Origin: CAZQYC01 sp043746555
GTDB taxonomy: Bacteria; Pseudomonadota; Gammaproteobacteria; Steroidobacterales; Steroidobacteraceae
Direction of reading: 5' to 3'
Assembly: GCA_043746555.1 (NCBI GenBank)
Contig: JAYTQU010000072.1
Span: 1 to 14,651, forward strand
DNA length: 14,651 nucleotides
Position numbers and translations under genes: made by a program. Shown one piece after another: positions 5,646-13,301 of the stretch (position 1 is the first letter of the stretch; every line of letters begins with the position of its first letter). The notes under the pieces were generated by a model that did not search any database, was not told where the DNA came from, and saw only the letters and a program-made list of their open reading frames with translations.

Positions 5646-7387
5646 TGCGCGGCGTCGCCACGGTACGCCAAACATTCGTCTTCTTCGCGCTGCTCGCCAT
5701 CGCGTATCCGACCTACGCGGGTATCAATATAGAAATCGCGGGCGTCACGCCGGTTCTCGAAAAAAATATTCGCGAGTTCTTGAGCCTCACGCGCTACGCG
5801 GGGCGCGACGATCTAACCGCGGAAATCGTCGCTCGATTGGAGCAACGCATTCCGGCCGAGGTGCGTCATGCGCTGGAACCGCTCGGCTACTATTCGGCAA
5901 CCGCCAAATACACGGCGGCGCAAGGCGGTCAGCAATGGAATATTCACATCGACGTCGATCCTGGCCGCGCGGTGCGAATCTCGTCCACGACAATCGACAT
6001 CGTGGGCGAAGGCAAAGCCGATCGCGCCTTGACGACGATTGTCGAACGCGGCGACTTGCATCCCGGCGGTAGATTGGATCACGGCGTTTACGAAAGCGTC
6101 AAAGGCGAGCTACTGCGCGTCGCCAGCAACTCCGGCTATCTCGACGCTAAACTCACTAAGCACGATGTCGTGGTCGATACCGAAAATCGGCGCGCGACGA
6201 TTGCAATTGCACTGCAAACCGGCGTGCGTTACCGCTTCGGTAAAATCGATATCGAACAACCGGTGCTCAAAGAGACGACGGCTCGACGGCTGCTGCGAAT
6301 GCGCGAGGGCGATCCCTATTCGCTCGATGCATTGCTCGAATCGCAATACGTGCTCGATGACAGCCAATACTTCACCGACGTCGAACTAGAACCCGGTGTG
6401 CCGAACAGAGAGACGCATGAAGTGCCGCTCGCGGTGCGCGCGAAAAAGAATAAGCGAAATCTATACGCGCCGAGCGTCGGTTACGGAACCGACACTCGCG
6501 CACGCGGAAAATTGGTTTGGGACAATCGCTACGTGAACGACCGCGGGCATCGCTCGCAAGTCGAATTGATCGCGTCTTCAGTCGGTCAGGAGGCTAACGC
6601 GAAGTACATCATTCCGGTCAGGGATGTCGCTCTCGAAAAATTCGAAATCGGATTGAGCGGCAAAAAGCAGAAGCTGGGCGATGTGTTGAGTCGCAGTACG
6701 GGACTCTCGTTCGGCTTTACTCAAGCGCTGGGTACGTGGCAACGGGTTGCTTTTTTGCAGCTTTCAAACGAAACCGACGAAGGCGATCCATCCTTGCCGG
6801 CGCGCACGTTTCTGATTATTCCCGGCATTAGCTTGTCGACGCTACCGCCGAGTCTGTTGGAAACCAAGCCGCGACGCTATTCGGTGATCGCGGAACTCTC
6901 AGGCTCGCCGTCAACACTCGGTTCCGATGCCACTTTTCTGCGACTGCATGTGCAAAGCGAACGCGTATTCGATTTAGCTCGACTTTGGCATTTGCGATTA
7001 CGCGGTGAGATCGGCGCAATTTGGACGGACAATTTTTCCACTGTGCCGGTATCGCATCGCTTTTTTGCCGGCGGCGACAATAGCGTGCGCGGTTTTGGAC
7101 TCAACGAGTTATCGCCTATCGTCAACAATATCCGCGTCGGCGGTCAAGACTTACTCATGGGCTCAGTCGAAGTAGAACGCGACTTGCCGGCCAACTTCGG
7201 CGCCGCGGTCTTTTACGATATCGGCAACGCCTTCAATAAATTCGGCGATCGATTGGAGTACTCGGTGGGCGTTGGCATACGTTATCGGATTGCCGGTGTT
7301 GCGAGTCTCGGCGTCGATGTGGCGCAAGCGCTATCGCTACCGGGTCGTTCACCGCGATTGCATTTGCGTCTCACCACTATATTCTGA
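5645..7387 (+). CDS. tamA: TamA, outer-membrane Omp85-family translocation/assembly subunit
   Basis: A 580-residue outer-membrane protein of the translocation and assembly module. With TamB it supports autotransporter/OMP assembly and inter-membrane lipid homeostasis. A signal peptide (1-25, ending YPTYA before GINIE) precedes three POTRA-like domains (about 26-265). A 16-strand Omp85 barrel follows (about 275-580), with YAPSVGYGTDTRARG at its start, the family's lid-loop motif VRGF near 481-484 (GGDNSVRGFGL), and a terminal aromatic residue (RLTTIF). The reading frame is open from 5576, but the ATG at 5645 overlaps the NRDE stop, is followed at once by a good signal peptide, and avoids an Arg-rich prefix. 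Its stop overlaps the tamB start (TGATG, 7385-7389). Length matches E. coli TamA (577 residues). Confidence 0.96.
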   Translation: MRGVATVRQTFVFFALLAIAYPTYAGINIEIAGVTPVLEKNIREFLSLTRYAGRDDLTAEIVARLEQRIPAEVRHALEPLGYYSATAKYTAAQGGQQWNIHIDVDPGRAVRISSTTIDIVGEGKADRALTTIVERGDLHPGGRLDHGVYESVKGELLRVASNSGYLDAKLTKHDVVVDTENRRATIAIALQTGVRYRFGKIDIEQPVLKETTARRLLRMREGDPYSLDALLESQYVLDDSQYFTDVELEPGVPNRETHEVPLAVRAKKNKRNLYAPSVGYGTDTRARGKLVWDNRYVNDRGHRSQVELIASSVGQEANAKYIIPVRDVALEKFEIGLSGKKQKLGDVLSRSTGLSFGFTQALGTWQRVAFLQLSNETDEGDPSLPARTFLIIPGISLSTLPPSLLETKPRRYSVIAELSGSPSTLGSDATFLRLHVQSERVFDLARLWHLRLRGEIGAIWTDNFSTVPVSHRFFAGGDNSVRGFGLNELSPIVNNIRVGGQDLLMGSVEVERDLPANFGAAVFYDIGNAFNKFGDRLEYSVGVGIRYRIAGVASLGVDVAQALSLPGRSPRLHLRLTTIF

Positions 7388-10300
7388 TGAAGCGCGTACT
7401 AGTCATCGTATTCGCATTGCTTATCGTGCTTTTGAGCGCGATGTGGTGGACTACGTTCCATACAACGGCAGGCGTCGACTTTATACTGGCGCGCGTCAGT
7501 AATTTGCCGAGCGTTCGCATCGTCATCGAAGGCGTGAGCGGAACATTGGCGGGTCCGCTCACCATCCGGCACATCACGATCGATCATAAGCTGGTTCATA
7601 TCGAAGCAGACAAACTGGTGCTCGATCTTTCGCCCGTTGCTTTGTTTGCGCAACGGGTGCAATTCGATACGCTGAGTGCCGCTCGGGTGGCCGTCGACAT
7701 CAAACCGAACACCGAACCGGACGTCAGTCCGCCGCATTTCTTTTTAGGTTTCTTGCAGCTCGCCGTCGGCAATGCAGATATTCGCGATGTCCGCGTCTCG
7801 ATGGGGGACACGTTTACTCAAACGGCGCAACGCGTCCGCGCTGGACTGCGCTTGACCGCGCAACGACTGCAAGTTTCCGATTTTCAGATCGACGGGCCGC
7901 TCTATTCCGCCAGCGGTACAGTCGCGTTGCGCGCACGACTACCGCTTGAGTTGCGCCTTGATGCCCAAGCGACAATACCCGTATCGCGTGGCGAACCGTT
8001 TGCCGGCAAGATCGAATTGTCGGGTCCGATTACGAAACTGCATCTCGACGCGAATTTACGCACCCCATCGCCGGCTCGGCTGCAAGCCGATATCGTTCGC
8101 ACCAACGAGCGTTGGCAAATGGTCGGCGACGCCACCAGCGATCGATTTGCGCTTAACCCATGGCTGCAACGTCCGCCGTTTTCATTGCAAGATCTCGCCG
8201 TAAAGATAGACGCGACGCCGGATGGCATTCATGTTGACGGCGCTGTCACGATACCCGAGTTGGACCGGCAACCGATACACGTGGATCTTCATGGACGTTA
8301 TGCCGATCGTGTTATCGCGCTCACTCGCGGCGAGTTGCGTCTTGCGAATTCCGACATGGTCATCGCGACCGCCGCGCGTGTCGATATGAGTGAGCATCGT
8401 CCTGTATTGGCGGCGACCGCGCAGTGGTCGCAGTTTCGATGGCCGCTGCGTTCCGGCGTTTTTCGCAGTCCGCAAGGACAACTATCGCTATCGGGAAGCT
8501 TGCCGTTCGCAATCGGCGTGCAAGCAGACTTGGATGCTCCTTATTTTAGTAGCTCTCATCTGGCGGCAAATGCAACGCTAACGGATGAGCGAATCGAAAT
8601 TACCGACTTCTCGCTCGCCGCATTCGATGGCCTGATAAAAGGCAACGCGCAACTCGGGTTCTCCGCCGAGAGACCTTGGCGCGCCGAATTGAACGGCGTG
8701 CGACTCAATCCAAAAGTCTTGCATAACACGCTGTCGGGCCAGGTCGACGCCACGGTGCAAGCCGAAGGAGTTGGACTCGACGACAAATCGTCGTTCTCGA
8801 TAGCCCTATCCCACTTAGGCGGGAAGATTCACGAGCAAGCCGTGACTGGGCATGGATTCATCGCCCGCGATGCGCATGGCTGGACTGCGCGCGAAGTATC
8901 GCTGCGCATCGGCGGGAATGAGTTTGCAGCACATGGCGAGTTTCGCGATAAGCTCGATCTCGCGTGGTCTCTCGATATTCCGCAGATCGGCGATTACGTC
9001 CACGACGCGACGGGTACTTTGCGAATAGACGGCACGGCGCATGGAACACGCGCCCGCCCGCAAGTCGCCGGGCTAATCTCCGTATCGAAGTTGCAATATG
9101 GAGAGTGGCGCGCGGATTCGTTAACCGTAGCGGGCAATATCGATTTAATGGGTCGCGCCAAATCGATTGTGCAAGTGAGCGCTGAACGCGCCGGTTTCGG
9201 CGCCATGCGTTTGAGTTCCATCGAACTTGATGCGCACGGCACTTCCGCGGCGCATGAAATCGAATTACACGCGCGTCCTAGCGGCAGAGGTGTCGCTAAA
9301 CAATTCGTCTCTCGCATCTCGGGCGCGTATGTGAACGGAGTTTGGCAGGCGCGCGTTCAACCGGTTTCGTTCGCCGATGCGAAAGGCGCTCCACCCACCA
9401 TCCAAGCACCACCCGCAATCGTCAAACTCAGCAGATCCCAAATGTCCGCCGACGGTTTATGCGCGCTGTGGCAGAGTTATCGCTTTTGCGGTAGCGGCGC
9501 ATGGTCCGAGCAATCGGGCTGGCGCTTCGATGCACACAGTGATCGCTTACCCATTAGCGTGTTCAAACAAGCCTTCCCGGAGGCGTCTGGATTCCAAGGG
9601 TTTTGGCAGATAGATGCGAAACTATCTGCGCTGCATGGATCGCCGTGGAGTGGAACTCTCGGCGCTGAAGTGAGCGATGCGAGTGTCGATTATCAGCCCA
9701 TCGCCGGCGCGTTAGAAACGGTGCAATTAGGCACGGGTCGCGTCGACATCTCTGCAACCGCGGACAAAGTGACTGCCTCGATGCGGATCGTCACTCCCGC
9801 TACCACGAGCATCGAAGGCAGCGCGCGCATCGACAGAGCCGCGAATCTCGACTTACTGCGGTCGCCGCTGCACGCGCAACTACACGTATTCACCGCCGAC
9901 GCTAATCTGTTGCCGCTCATCTTTGTCGATCTCGATCACTCCGCCGGAGAACTCACGGCGCAAATGAGCGTGACGGGTTCAGTCGACGCGCCTCAGATTC
10001 AAGGTCAAGTGGATTTGAAAAAGGGCGAACTCGATTTATATCGTTACAACCTAAGCATTCGCGATCTCGGGTTGACCGCACACGTTGTCGATAATCGTTT
10101 AACTTTCGACGGTCGTGCGCGCGTTGGCGAAGGCACGCTCGCAATGAACGGCGAATTTTCGTGGCCTAAACGGGAACCGGTCGGAAAATTGCATTTGCAA
10201 GGCGACAAACTGTTGGTCGCCGATCTTCCCGAATATCGCGTGGTCGCCGCGCCGAATATCGACTTTAAAATCGACGGCAAGCGGATCGATGTAAGCGGAG

Positions 10301-11112
10301 AGGTGACGATTCCCAGTGCGCGCCTCGAACCGCGCGATTTACGCGGCGCGGTTCAACTCTCCAACGACGTACATCTACTCGGCGAGCAACCGGCGATCCC
10401 GTATGGCGGCTTCGACGTGCGCAGCGAAGTGCGAGTTAGCTTAGGCGACGACGTCCATCTCAACACGTATGGACTGCAGGGAAAGCTGCTCGGCGCAGTC
10501 ACGGTTCAGACCGGCGCTACTACCGCGCTAGGTCGCGGCGAACTCAATATTACCGACGGTCGTTATCAGGTCTATGGCCAGAAACTCGACATTACCCGCG
10601 GCCGATTATTGTTTGACGCATCGCCGCTCGACAATCCGGGCCTCGACATTCAAGCTGCTCGCAAGCTCGAAGATCGTCGCGTGGGCGTCAACGTGCGCGG
10701 CACATTGCGTGCGCCGCGCATGTCGTTGTTCGCCGAGCCGGCGTTACCGCAATCGCAAATCGTGTCGATGTTGCTCACCGGCAAACCGCTCGCCGATCTG
10801 AGTTCGCAAGATGTCGCGACGGTGGGTGCCGCGCAAGACAACCTCAAACTGCAAGGCGGCAGTGTGCTCGCGTCGCAAATCGGACGACGTCTCGGCCTCG
10901 AAGAAGTCGACGTCGAATCGACCGGTCTCAACGACGCATCGCTGGTGCTCGGCAAATTTCTATCGCCACGCCTGTTCGTCAGCTACGGCATCTCGCTCAC
11001 CGAATCGATCAACACGCTGAAGCTTCGTTACTCGCTCAGCGAGCACTGGCGCATCAAAGCCGAGTCCGGTCAAAATCAGAGCGCCGACTTCGAATATCGA
11101 ATTGAGCGTTAA
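7387..11112 (+). CDS. tamB: TamB, inner-membrane-anchored AsmA/TamB-family protein (DUF490)
   Basis: A 1241-residue partner of TamA. An N-terminal transmembrane anchor (about 4-22, VLVIVFALLIVLLSAMWW) is followed by a very long periplasmic beta-rich region with the repetitive strand pattern of the AsmA-like/VPS13-like bridge proteins. Such proteins form a hydrophobic groove proposed to carry phospholipid between membranes and to assist OMP assembly. The C-terminal DUF490 domain (about 900-1241) is well conserved: ITDGRYQVYGQKLDI, RGRLLFDASPLDNPGLDI, a VRGTLRAPRMSLFAEP segment, QIVSMLLTGKPL, RRLGLEEVDV and the closing strand SADFEYRIER. Length is close to E. coli TamB (1259). ATG 7387 overlaps the tamA stop by one base. 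The gene is intact and ends 5 bp from the convergent TonB-family gene once that gene's frameshift is allowed for. Confidence 0.96.
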   Translation: MKRVLVIVFALLIVLLSAMWWTTFHTTAGVDFILARVSNLPSVRIVIEGVSGTLAGPLTIRHITIDHKLVHIEADKLVLDLSPVALFAQRVQFDTLSAARVAVDIKPNTEPDVSPPHFFLGFLQLAVGNADIRDVRVSMGDTFTQTAQRVRAGLRLTAQRLQVSDFQIDGPLYSASGTVALRARLPLELRLDAQATIPVSRGEPFAGKIELSGPITKLHLDANLRTPSPARLQADIVRTNERWQMVGDATSDRFALNPWLQRPPFSLQDLAVKIDATPDGIHVDGAVTIPELDRQPIHVDLHGRYADRVIALTRGELRLANSDMVIATAARVDMSEHRPVLAATAQWSQFRWPLRSGVFRSPQGQLSLSGSLPFAIGVQADLDAPYFSSSHLAANATLTDERIEITDFSLAAFDGLIKGNAQLGFSAERPWRAELNGVRLNPKVLHNTLSGQVDATVQAEGVGLDDKSSFSIALSHLGGKIHEQAVTGHGFIARDAHGWTAREVSLRIGGNEFAAHGEFRDKLDLAWSLDIPQIGDYVHDATGTLRIDGTAHGTRARPQVAGLISVSKLQYGEWRADSLTVAGNIDLMGRAKSIVQVSAERAGFGAMRLSSIELDAHGTSAAHEIELHARPSGRGVAKQFVSRISGAYVNGVWQARVQPVSFADAKGAPPTIQAPPAIVKLSRSQMSADGLCALWQSYRFCGSGAWSEQSGWRFDAHSDRLPISVFKQAFPEASGFQGFWQIDAKLSALHGSPWSGTLGAEVSDASVDYQPIAGALETVQLGTGRVDISATADKVTASMRIVTPATTSIEGSARIDRAANLDLLRSPLHAQLHVFTADANLLPLIFVDLDHSAGELTAQMSVTGSVDAPQIQGQVDLKKGELDLYRYNLSIRDLGLTAHVVDNRLTFDGRARVGEGTLAMNGEFSWPKREPVGKLHLQGDKLLVADLPEYRVVAAPNIDFKIDGKRIDVSGEVTIPSARLEPRDLRGAVQLSNDVHLLGEQPAIPYGGFDVRSEVRVSLGDDVHLNTYGLQGKLLGAVTVQTGATTALGRGELNITDGRYQVYGQKLDITRGRLLFDASPLDNPGLDIQAARKLEDRRVGVNVRGTLRAPRMSLFAEPALPQSQIVSMLLTGKPLADLSSQDVATVGAAQDNLKLQGGSVLASQIGRRLGLEEVDVESTGLNDASLVLGKFLSPRLFVSYGISLTESINTLKLRYSLSEHWRIKAESGQNQSADFEYRIER

Positions 11113-11117
11113 TACAT

Positions 11118-11731
11118 TCAGCGCCGCAATTGGAAGCGCACCGGAACAATTAGGCTAGCGACAATTGCTTGCGAGCCGCGCAGCGCCGGTGAAAATCGCC
11201 AATCGCGCACCGATTTAAGCGCTGCGTCGTCAAGCCGCGAGTATCCGCTACTTTTTCGATGCGTACGTCGCCAATGCTACCGTACGGCGAGATCGTTACG
11301 CGCACGAACACGACGCCCTCTTCTTCAAGATGCCGCGAAATCATGGGATATTCCGGTTCGTTACTGCTGAGCAAACGTACCGACGTGATCGGCGGTTCGA
11401 TAAAATCTTTACCGCTGCCGCTACTGATAGCAGCATCGCCATTCGGCGGATCGCCCAGTGTTTCGGTGACGATCGGAATGTCGATAGTTCGATTGCTATC
11501 GACACTTTCCAATGTCGCCTTAAGCATAGTGGGATCGATTCGCACCGGATCCACAGGCAACAACTTTTCTGGAACGACTGGCGTATTCACTACAGTGAAA
11601 TCGCGCGGGATTTTCGGCGCGGGGATGACGCCGGCGCTGATGGCGATCAAGTACCCCATCAATAGATGAATCGCGACGGCAGCCACCGCTGGCACGGTGC
11701 GATTCGGCGGCAACGTTTCAACGATTTGCAT
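11118..11731 (-). pseudogene. TonB-family energy-transducer-like protein, frame broken near its C-terminus
   Basis: From ATG 11731 the frame encodes an inner-membrane anchor (about 14-36, PAVAAVAIHLLMGYLIAISAGV), a modest Pro-rich periplasmic stretch, and a TonB C-terminal domain beginning EPEYPMISRHLEEEGVVFVR then ISPYGSIGDVRIEK (about 125-160). It then runs into nonsense to a stop at 11150. Shifting frame at the five-base A run (T-run 11252-11256 on +) restores the family ending: SSGYSRLDDAALKSVRDWRF, then SPALRGSQAIVAS, ending VPVRFQLRR, stop 11118-11120, 204 residues. One missing A accounts for it exactly. This can be sequencing error, pseudogenisation, or polymerase slippage. The start is fixed by GGGAGG 5 nt upstream. 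TonB-like proteins transduce proton-motive energy to outer-membrane receptors; no exbB/exbD lies here. Confidence 0.85.
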
Positions 11732-11736
11732 AATAG

Positions 11737-11742
11737 CCTCCC
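11737..11742 (-). promoter_or_regulatory. Strong Shine-Dalgarno fixing the TonB-family start
   Basis: On the minus strand GGGAGG lies 5 nt before ATG 11731. The frame is open further upstream to 11791, but that extension is polar and would put about 20 residues ahead of the membrane anchor without a ribosome-binding site. Confidence 0.8.
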
Positions 11743-11802
11743 ATTGTCGAATGGATTCTCTGTAGCTTTCACTACTGCTAACGTCCGCCACGAAGAATTC
11801 GG

Positions 11803-11831
11803 GTTACAAATATCTTTTTTGTAATAGACAA
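11803..11831 (-). promoter_or_regulatory. Candidate sigma-70 promoter for the TonB-family gene
   Basis: Reading the minus strand, TTGTCT (11831-11826), a 17-nt spacer, then TGTAAC (11808-11803). Each box matches consensus in four of six positions. It would give a leader of roughly 65 nt. Unverified. Confidence 0.3.
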
Positions 11832-11884
11832 TTAATTGACCCGGCTGCGCGCTCCGCGTCGTTTAATCTTTAACTATTAACTCG

Positions 11885-11918
11885 GCCATCAATAGCACTC
11901 TCCTGGTGCTCTGATGGC
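11885..11918. other. Hairpin 1 upstream of the ECF sigma gene
   Basis: GCCATCA (11885-11891) pairs with TGATGGC (11912-11918), and AGCAC (11894-11898) with GTGCT (11906-11910), around a 7-nt loop; a small 2x1 internal loop separates the stems. It is followed on + by AAAA rather than a T-run, so it is not a simple terminator of a + transcript. Confidence 0.85.
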
Positions 11919-11951
11919 AAAACAAACCAGACTCGGGTTCTGATTTGTTTT
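11919..11951. other. Hairpin 2: A-rich/T-rich arms, terminator-like
   Basis: AAAACAAA (11919-11926) pairs with TTTGTTTT (11944-11951); inside it CAGA (11928-11931) pairs with TCTG (11939-11942) around a 7-nt loop, with one C-A mismatch between. The A-run arm and T-run arm resemble a bidirectional intrinsic terminator with a weak GC core. Position between divergent genes is unexpected for a terminator, unless an RNA is made within this region. Confidence 0.65.
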
Positions 11952-11967
11952 TCGCTGCTTACGCCGC

Positions 11968-11989
11968 GCGGGTTCTGTCCTGAACCCGC
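11968..11989. other. Hairpin 3: perfect 8-bp GC-rich stem
   Basis: GCGGGTTC (11968-11975) pairs with GAACCCGC (11982-11989) around a 6-nt loop (TGTCCT). CGGGTTCTG in its left arm repeats the sequence at 11934-11942 in hairpin 2. Its last two bases are also the first two of hairpin 4. Confidence 0.85.
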
Positions 11990-12025
11990 TATTAACCCGG
12001 CACAAATAGTGGCCGGGTTAATAGC
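11988..12025. repeat. Hairpin 4: perfect 14-bp inverted repeat
   Basis: GCTATTAACCCGGC (11988-12001) and its exact complement GCCGGGTTAATAGC (12012-12025) flank a 10-nt centre. It ends 14 nt before the ECF start codon. In RNA it would be a very stable stem next to the initiation region; in DNA it could be an operator for a dimeric regulator. Related motifs lie at 11831-11844 and 11874-11887. Confidence 0.9.
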
Positions 12026-12039
12026 TCACGGCGGCAACC

Positions 12040-12690
12040 ATGACAAAAACGGTGGCGGAGTTTCCCTCGGCGTTTGAGCAGCGTAGGCTTGGCTCCGTGG
12101 ACCGTACACAAAACGAGAAAGAAGACGATGCGGATCTCATGCTGCGTTACGCTCACGGCGAAGCGCGGGCGTTCGATTTGTTGTATGCACGACATAAGGG
12201 GCCGCTGTATCGCTATCTGTTACGCCAATGTCGCGACCGCGCGGTGGCCGACGATCTCTTTCAAGATGTGTGGGATCGTGTTATTCGCAGTCGCAAGCAC
12301 TATCAAATACGCGCAAAATTCGCGACGTTTCTATATCGCATCGCGCACAACTGCGCGGTCGATCAATTTCGTTCGCGTGCGCGCCGACGCGACGATCAGT
12401 CGGATCCGGTCGAAGACAGCGCCGATACGCTTGCCGCGCCTGACGCCGAACGGCCGGACCGACAGCTAGCCGATGCGCAGTTCCGCGACGCTTTTCAACG
12501 CGCGATGGATACGTTGCCCGACGAACAGCGCGCGGTCTTCTTGCTATATGAAGAGAGCGGCCTGGCGTTGGATGAAATTGCCGAAATTACCGGCGTCGGC
12601 ATGGAGACCGCGAAGAGTCGATTGCGCTATGCTGTGAGCAAGCTTCGCAAAACGTTAGGCGCGGCGAATAGTTATCGTGACGAGGATTAA
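12040..12690 (+). CDS. ECF-family RNA polymerase sigma factor (sigma-70, RpoE-like)
   Basis: A 216-residue extracytoplasmic-function sigma factor that would direct RNA polymerase to stress or envelope promoters. Region 2 spans about 38-116 (RAFDLLYARHKGPLYRYLL, the DDLFQDVWDRV core-binding motif at 71-81, then FATFLYRIAHNCAVDQFRSRARRR for -10 recognition). An acidic linker (about 118-145) follows. Region 4 spans about 153-206 (TLPDEQRAVFLLYEESGLAL, DEIAEITGVGMETAKSRLRYA helix-turn-helix). The N-terminus is about 35 residues longer than many ECF factors; a GTG at 12097 (residue 20) is an alternative start, and neither start has a good Shine-Dalgarno. It is followed with 4-nt spacing (GTG start) by a membrane protein that is probably its anti-sigma factor. 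A chain of hairpins occupies its leader. Confidence 0.93.
   Translation: MTKTVAEFPSAFEQRRLGSVDRTQNEKEDDADLMLRYAHGEARAFDLLYARHKGPLYRYLLRQCRDRAVADDLFQDVWDRVIRSRKHYQIRAKFATFLYRIAHNCAVDQFRSRARRRDDQSDPVEDSADTLAAPDAERPDRQLADAQFRDAFQRAMDTLPDEQRAVFLLYEESGLALDEIAEITGVGMETAKSRLRYAVSKLRKTLGAANSYRDED
12682..12685 (+). promoter_or_regulatory. Shine-Dalgarno supporting the GTG 12695 start
   Basis: GAGG inside the last codons of the sigma-factor gene lies 9 nt before GTG 12695. It favours this start over the in-frame GTG at 12677, which overlaps the sigma gene and has no comparable site. Confidence 0.5.
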
Positions 12691-12694
12691 TCGA

Positions 12695-13246
12695 GTGAGC
12701 GAATCCGGAGAAAACAAGGTTAGGGACGACAGAATTCTTGAAGACTACTTGGCGCGCAAGTCCGCGCTATCGATGGGCTATCGCCGCGTGTATGTCGAAG
12801 CGCCGCCGGAAGAACTCGATCGTGCGATTACCGCGCGCGCACGCCGCGCACTTAAGTGGCTGGTGCCGGGCGTGTTAGCCGCAGCGGTCGCCTTTACGCT
12901 GGTCATCGGCATCAATGTCGGTATCAAAGGATTGATGAATTCGATGGTCGGCGCGGAACAAAACATCAACGCACGCAAGAAATTGGCGAGAGAAGCGGCG
13001 GAACGCGCGCGACTCGAAGCGCCCGTGTCGGTGATCATCGACCCGAAGGAGTTGTCCACGGCCCGACACGAGGTGCAAACGACAGCGTCGCAAACAAGCA
13101 GTCAACTCACTCGCGATCACACTCGCGAACAGTGGCTAGCAAGAATCGAAACATTGAAACGTCGTGGAAAACTAACCGAAGCGAATCAGGAATTGAAACG
13201 CTTTCAGGCAGCGTATCCGGACAAGGTCGGCGACGCGCCCAAGTAA
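12695..13246 (+). CDS. Single-span membrane protein, probable anti-sigma factor for the adjacent ECF
   Basis: A 183-residue protein starting MSESGENKVRDDRILEDYLARKSALSMGYRRV. This cytoplasmic region, with YLxxxSxLSxxYR and later PPEELDRAI, resembles the N-terminal segment of non-zinc anti-sigma proteins encoded beside ECF genes in Xanthomonadales-like bacteria. It has no HxxxCxxC zinc motif. One transmembrane helix (about 54-76, WLVPGVLAAAVAFTLVIGI) leads to a periplasmic part with a Lys/Arg/Ala-rich helix (about 93-108) and a C-terminal helical pair REQWLARIETLKRRGKLTEA, NQELKRFQAAYP, like one TPR-type hairpin. The probable job is to hold the sigma factor at the inner membrane until a periplasmic signal arrives. 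The anti-sigma role is inferred from context and topology. The alternative start is GTG 12677. Confidence 0.75.
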   Translation: MSESGENKVRDDRILEDYLARKSALSMGYRRVYVEAPPEELDRAITARARRALKWLVPGVLAAAVAFTLVIGINVGIKGLMNSMVGAEQNINARKKLAREAAERARLEAPVSVIIDPKELSTARHEVQTTASQTSSQLTRDHTREQWLARIETLKRRGKLTEANQELKRFQAAYPDKVGDAPK

Positions 13247-13301
13247 GGCAATTCGAATCGCCCAACAGAAAGCCCAATTCCAAAGGCTTATTCCCGAAGG
13301 C

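Larger units (their letters stand above)
11792..12039. other. Divergent intergenic region without a protein gene
   Basis: With the short leader of the TonB-family gene, the gap spans 11732-12039. The half nearer the TonB gene is AT-rich and has its candidate promoter and a CAATTAATTG palindrome (11829-11838). The half nearer the ECF gene (11885-12025) is almost wholly contained in four hairpins. No coding frame or known RNA family is recognised. Confidence 0.7.

Noticed and set aside
5431..6072. 213-codon + strand frame across the NRDE/tamA junction
   Set aside because: Arg/Ser/His-rich composition typical of an out-of-frame reading of two well-supported genes.
11836..11867. TTGACC...TTTAAT as the promoter of the ECF gene
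   Set aside because: The spacer would be 20 nt, outside the usual 16-19 range, and the boxes can be paired only by ignoring spacing. An ECF-type autoregulatory promoter was also sought and not convincingly found.
13270..13289. Terminator between the convergent anti-sigma and NUDIX genes
   Set aside because: AAGCC/GGCTT gives only a 5-bp stem with a 10-nt loop and is followed by a broken T-run; too weak to call.
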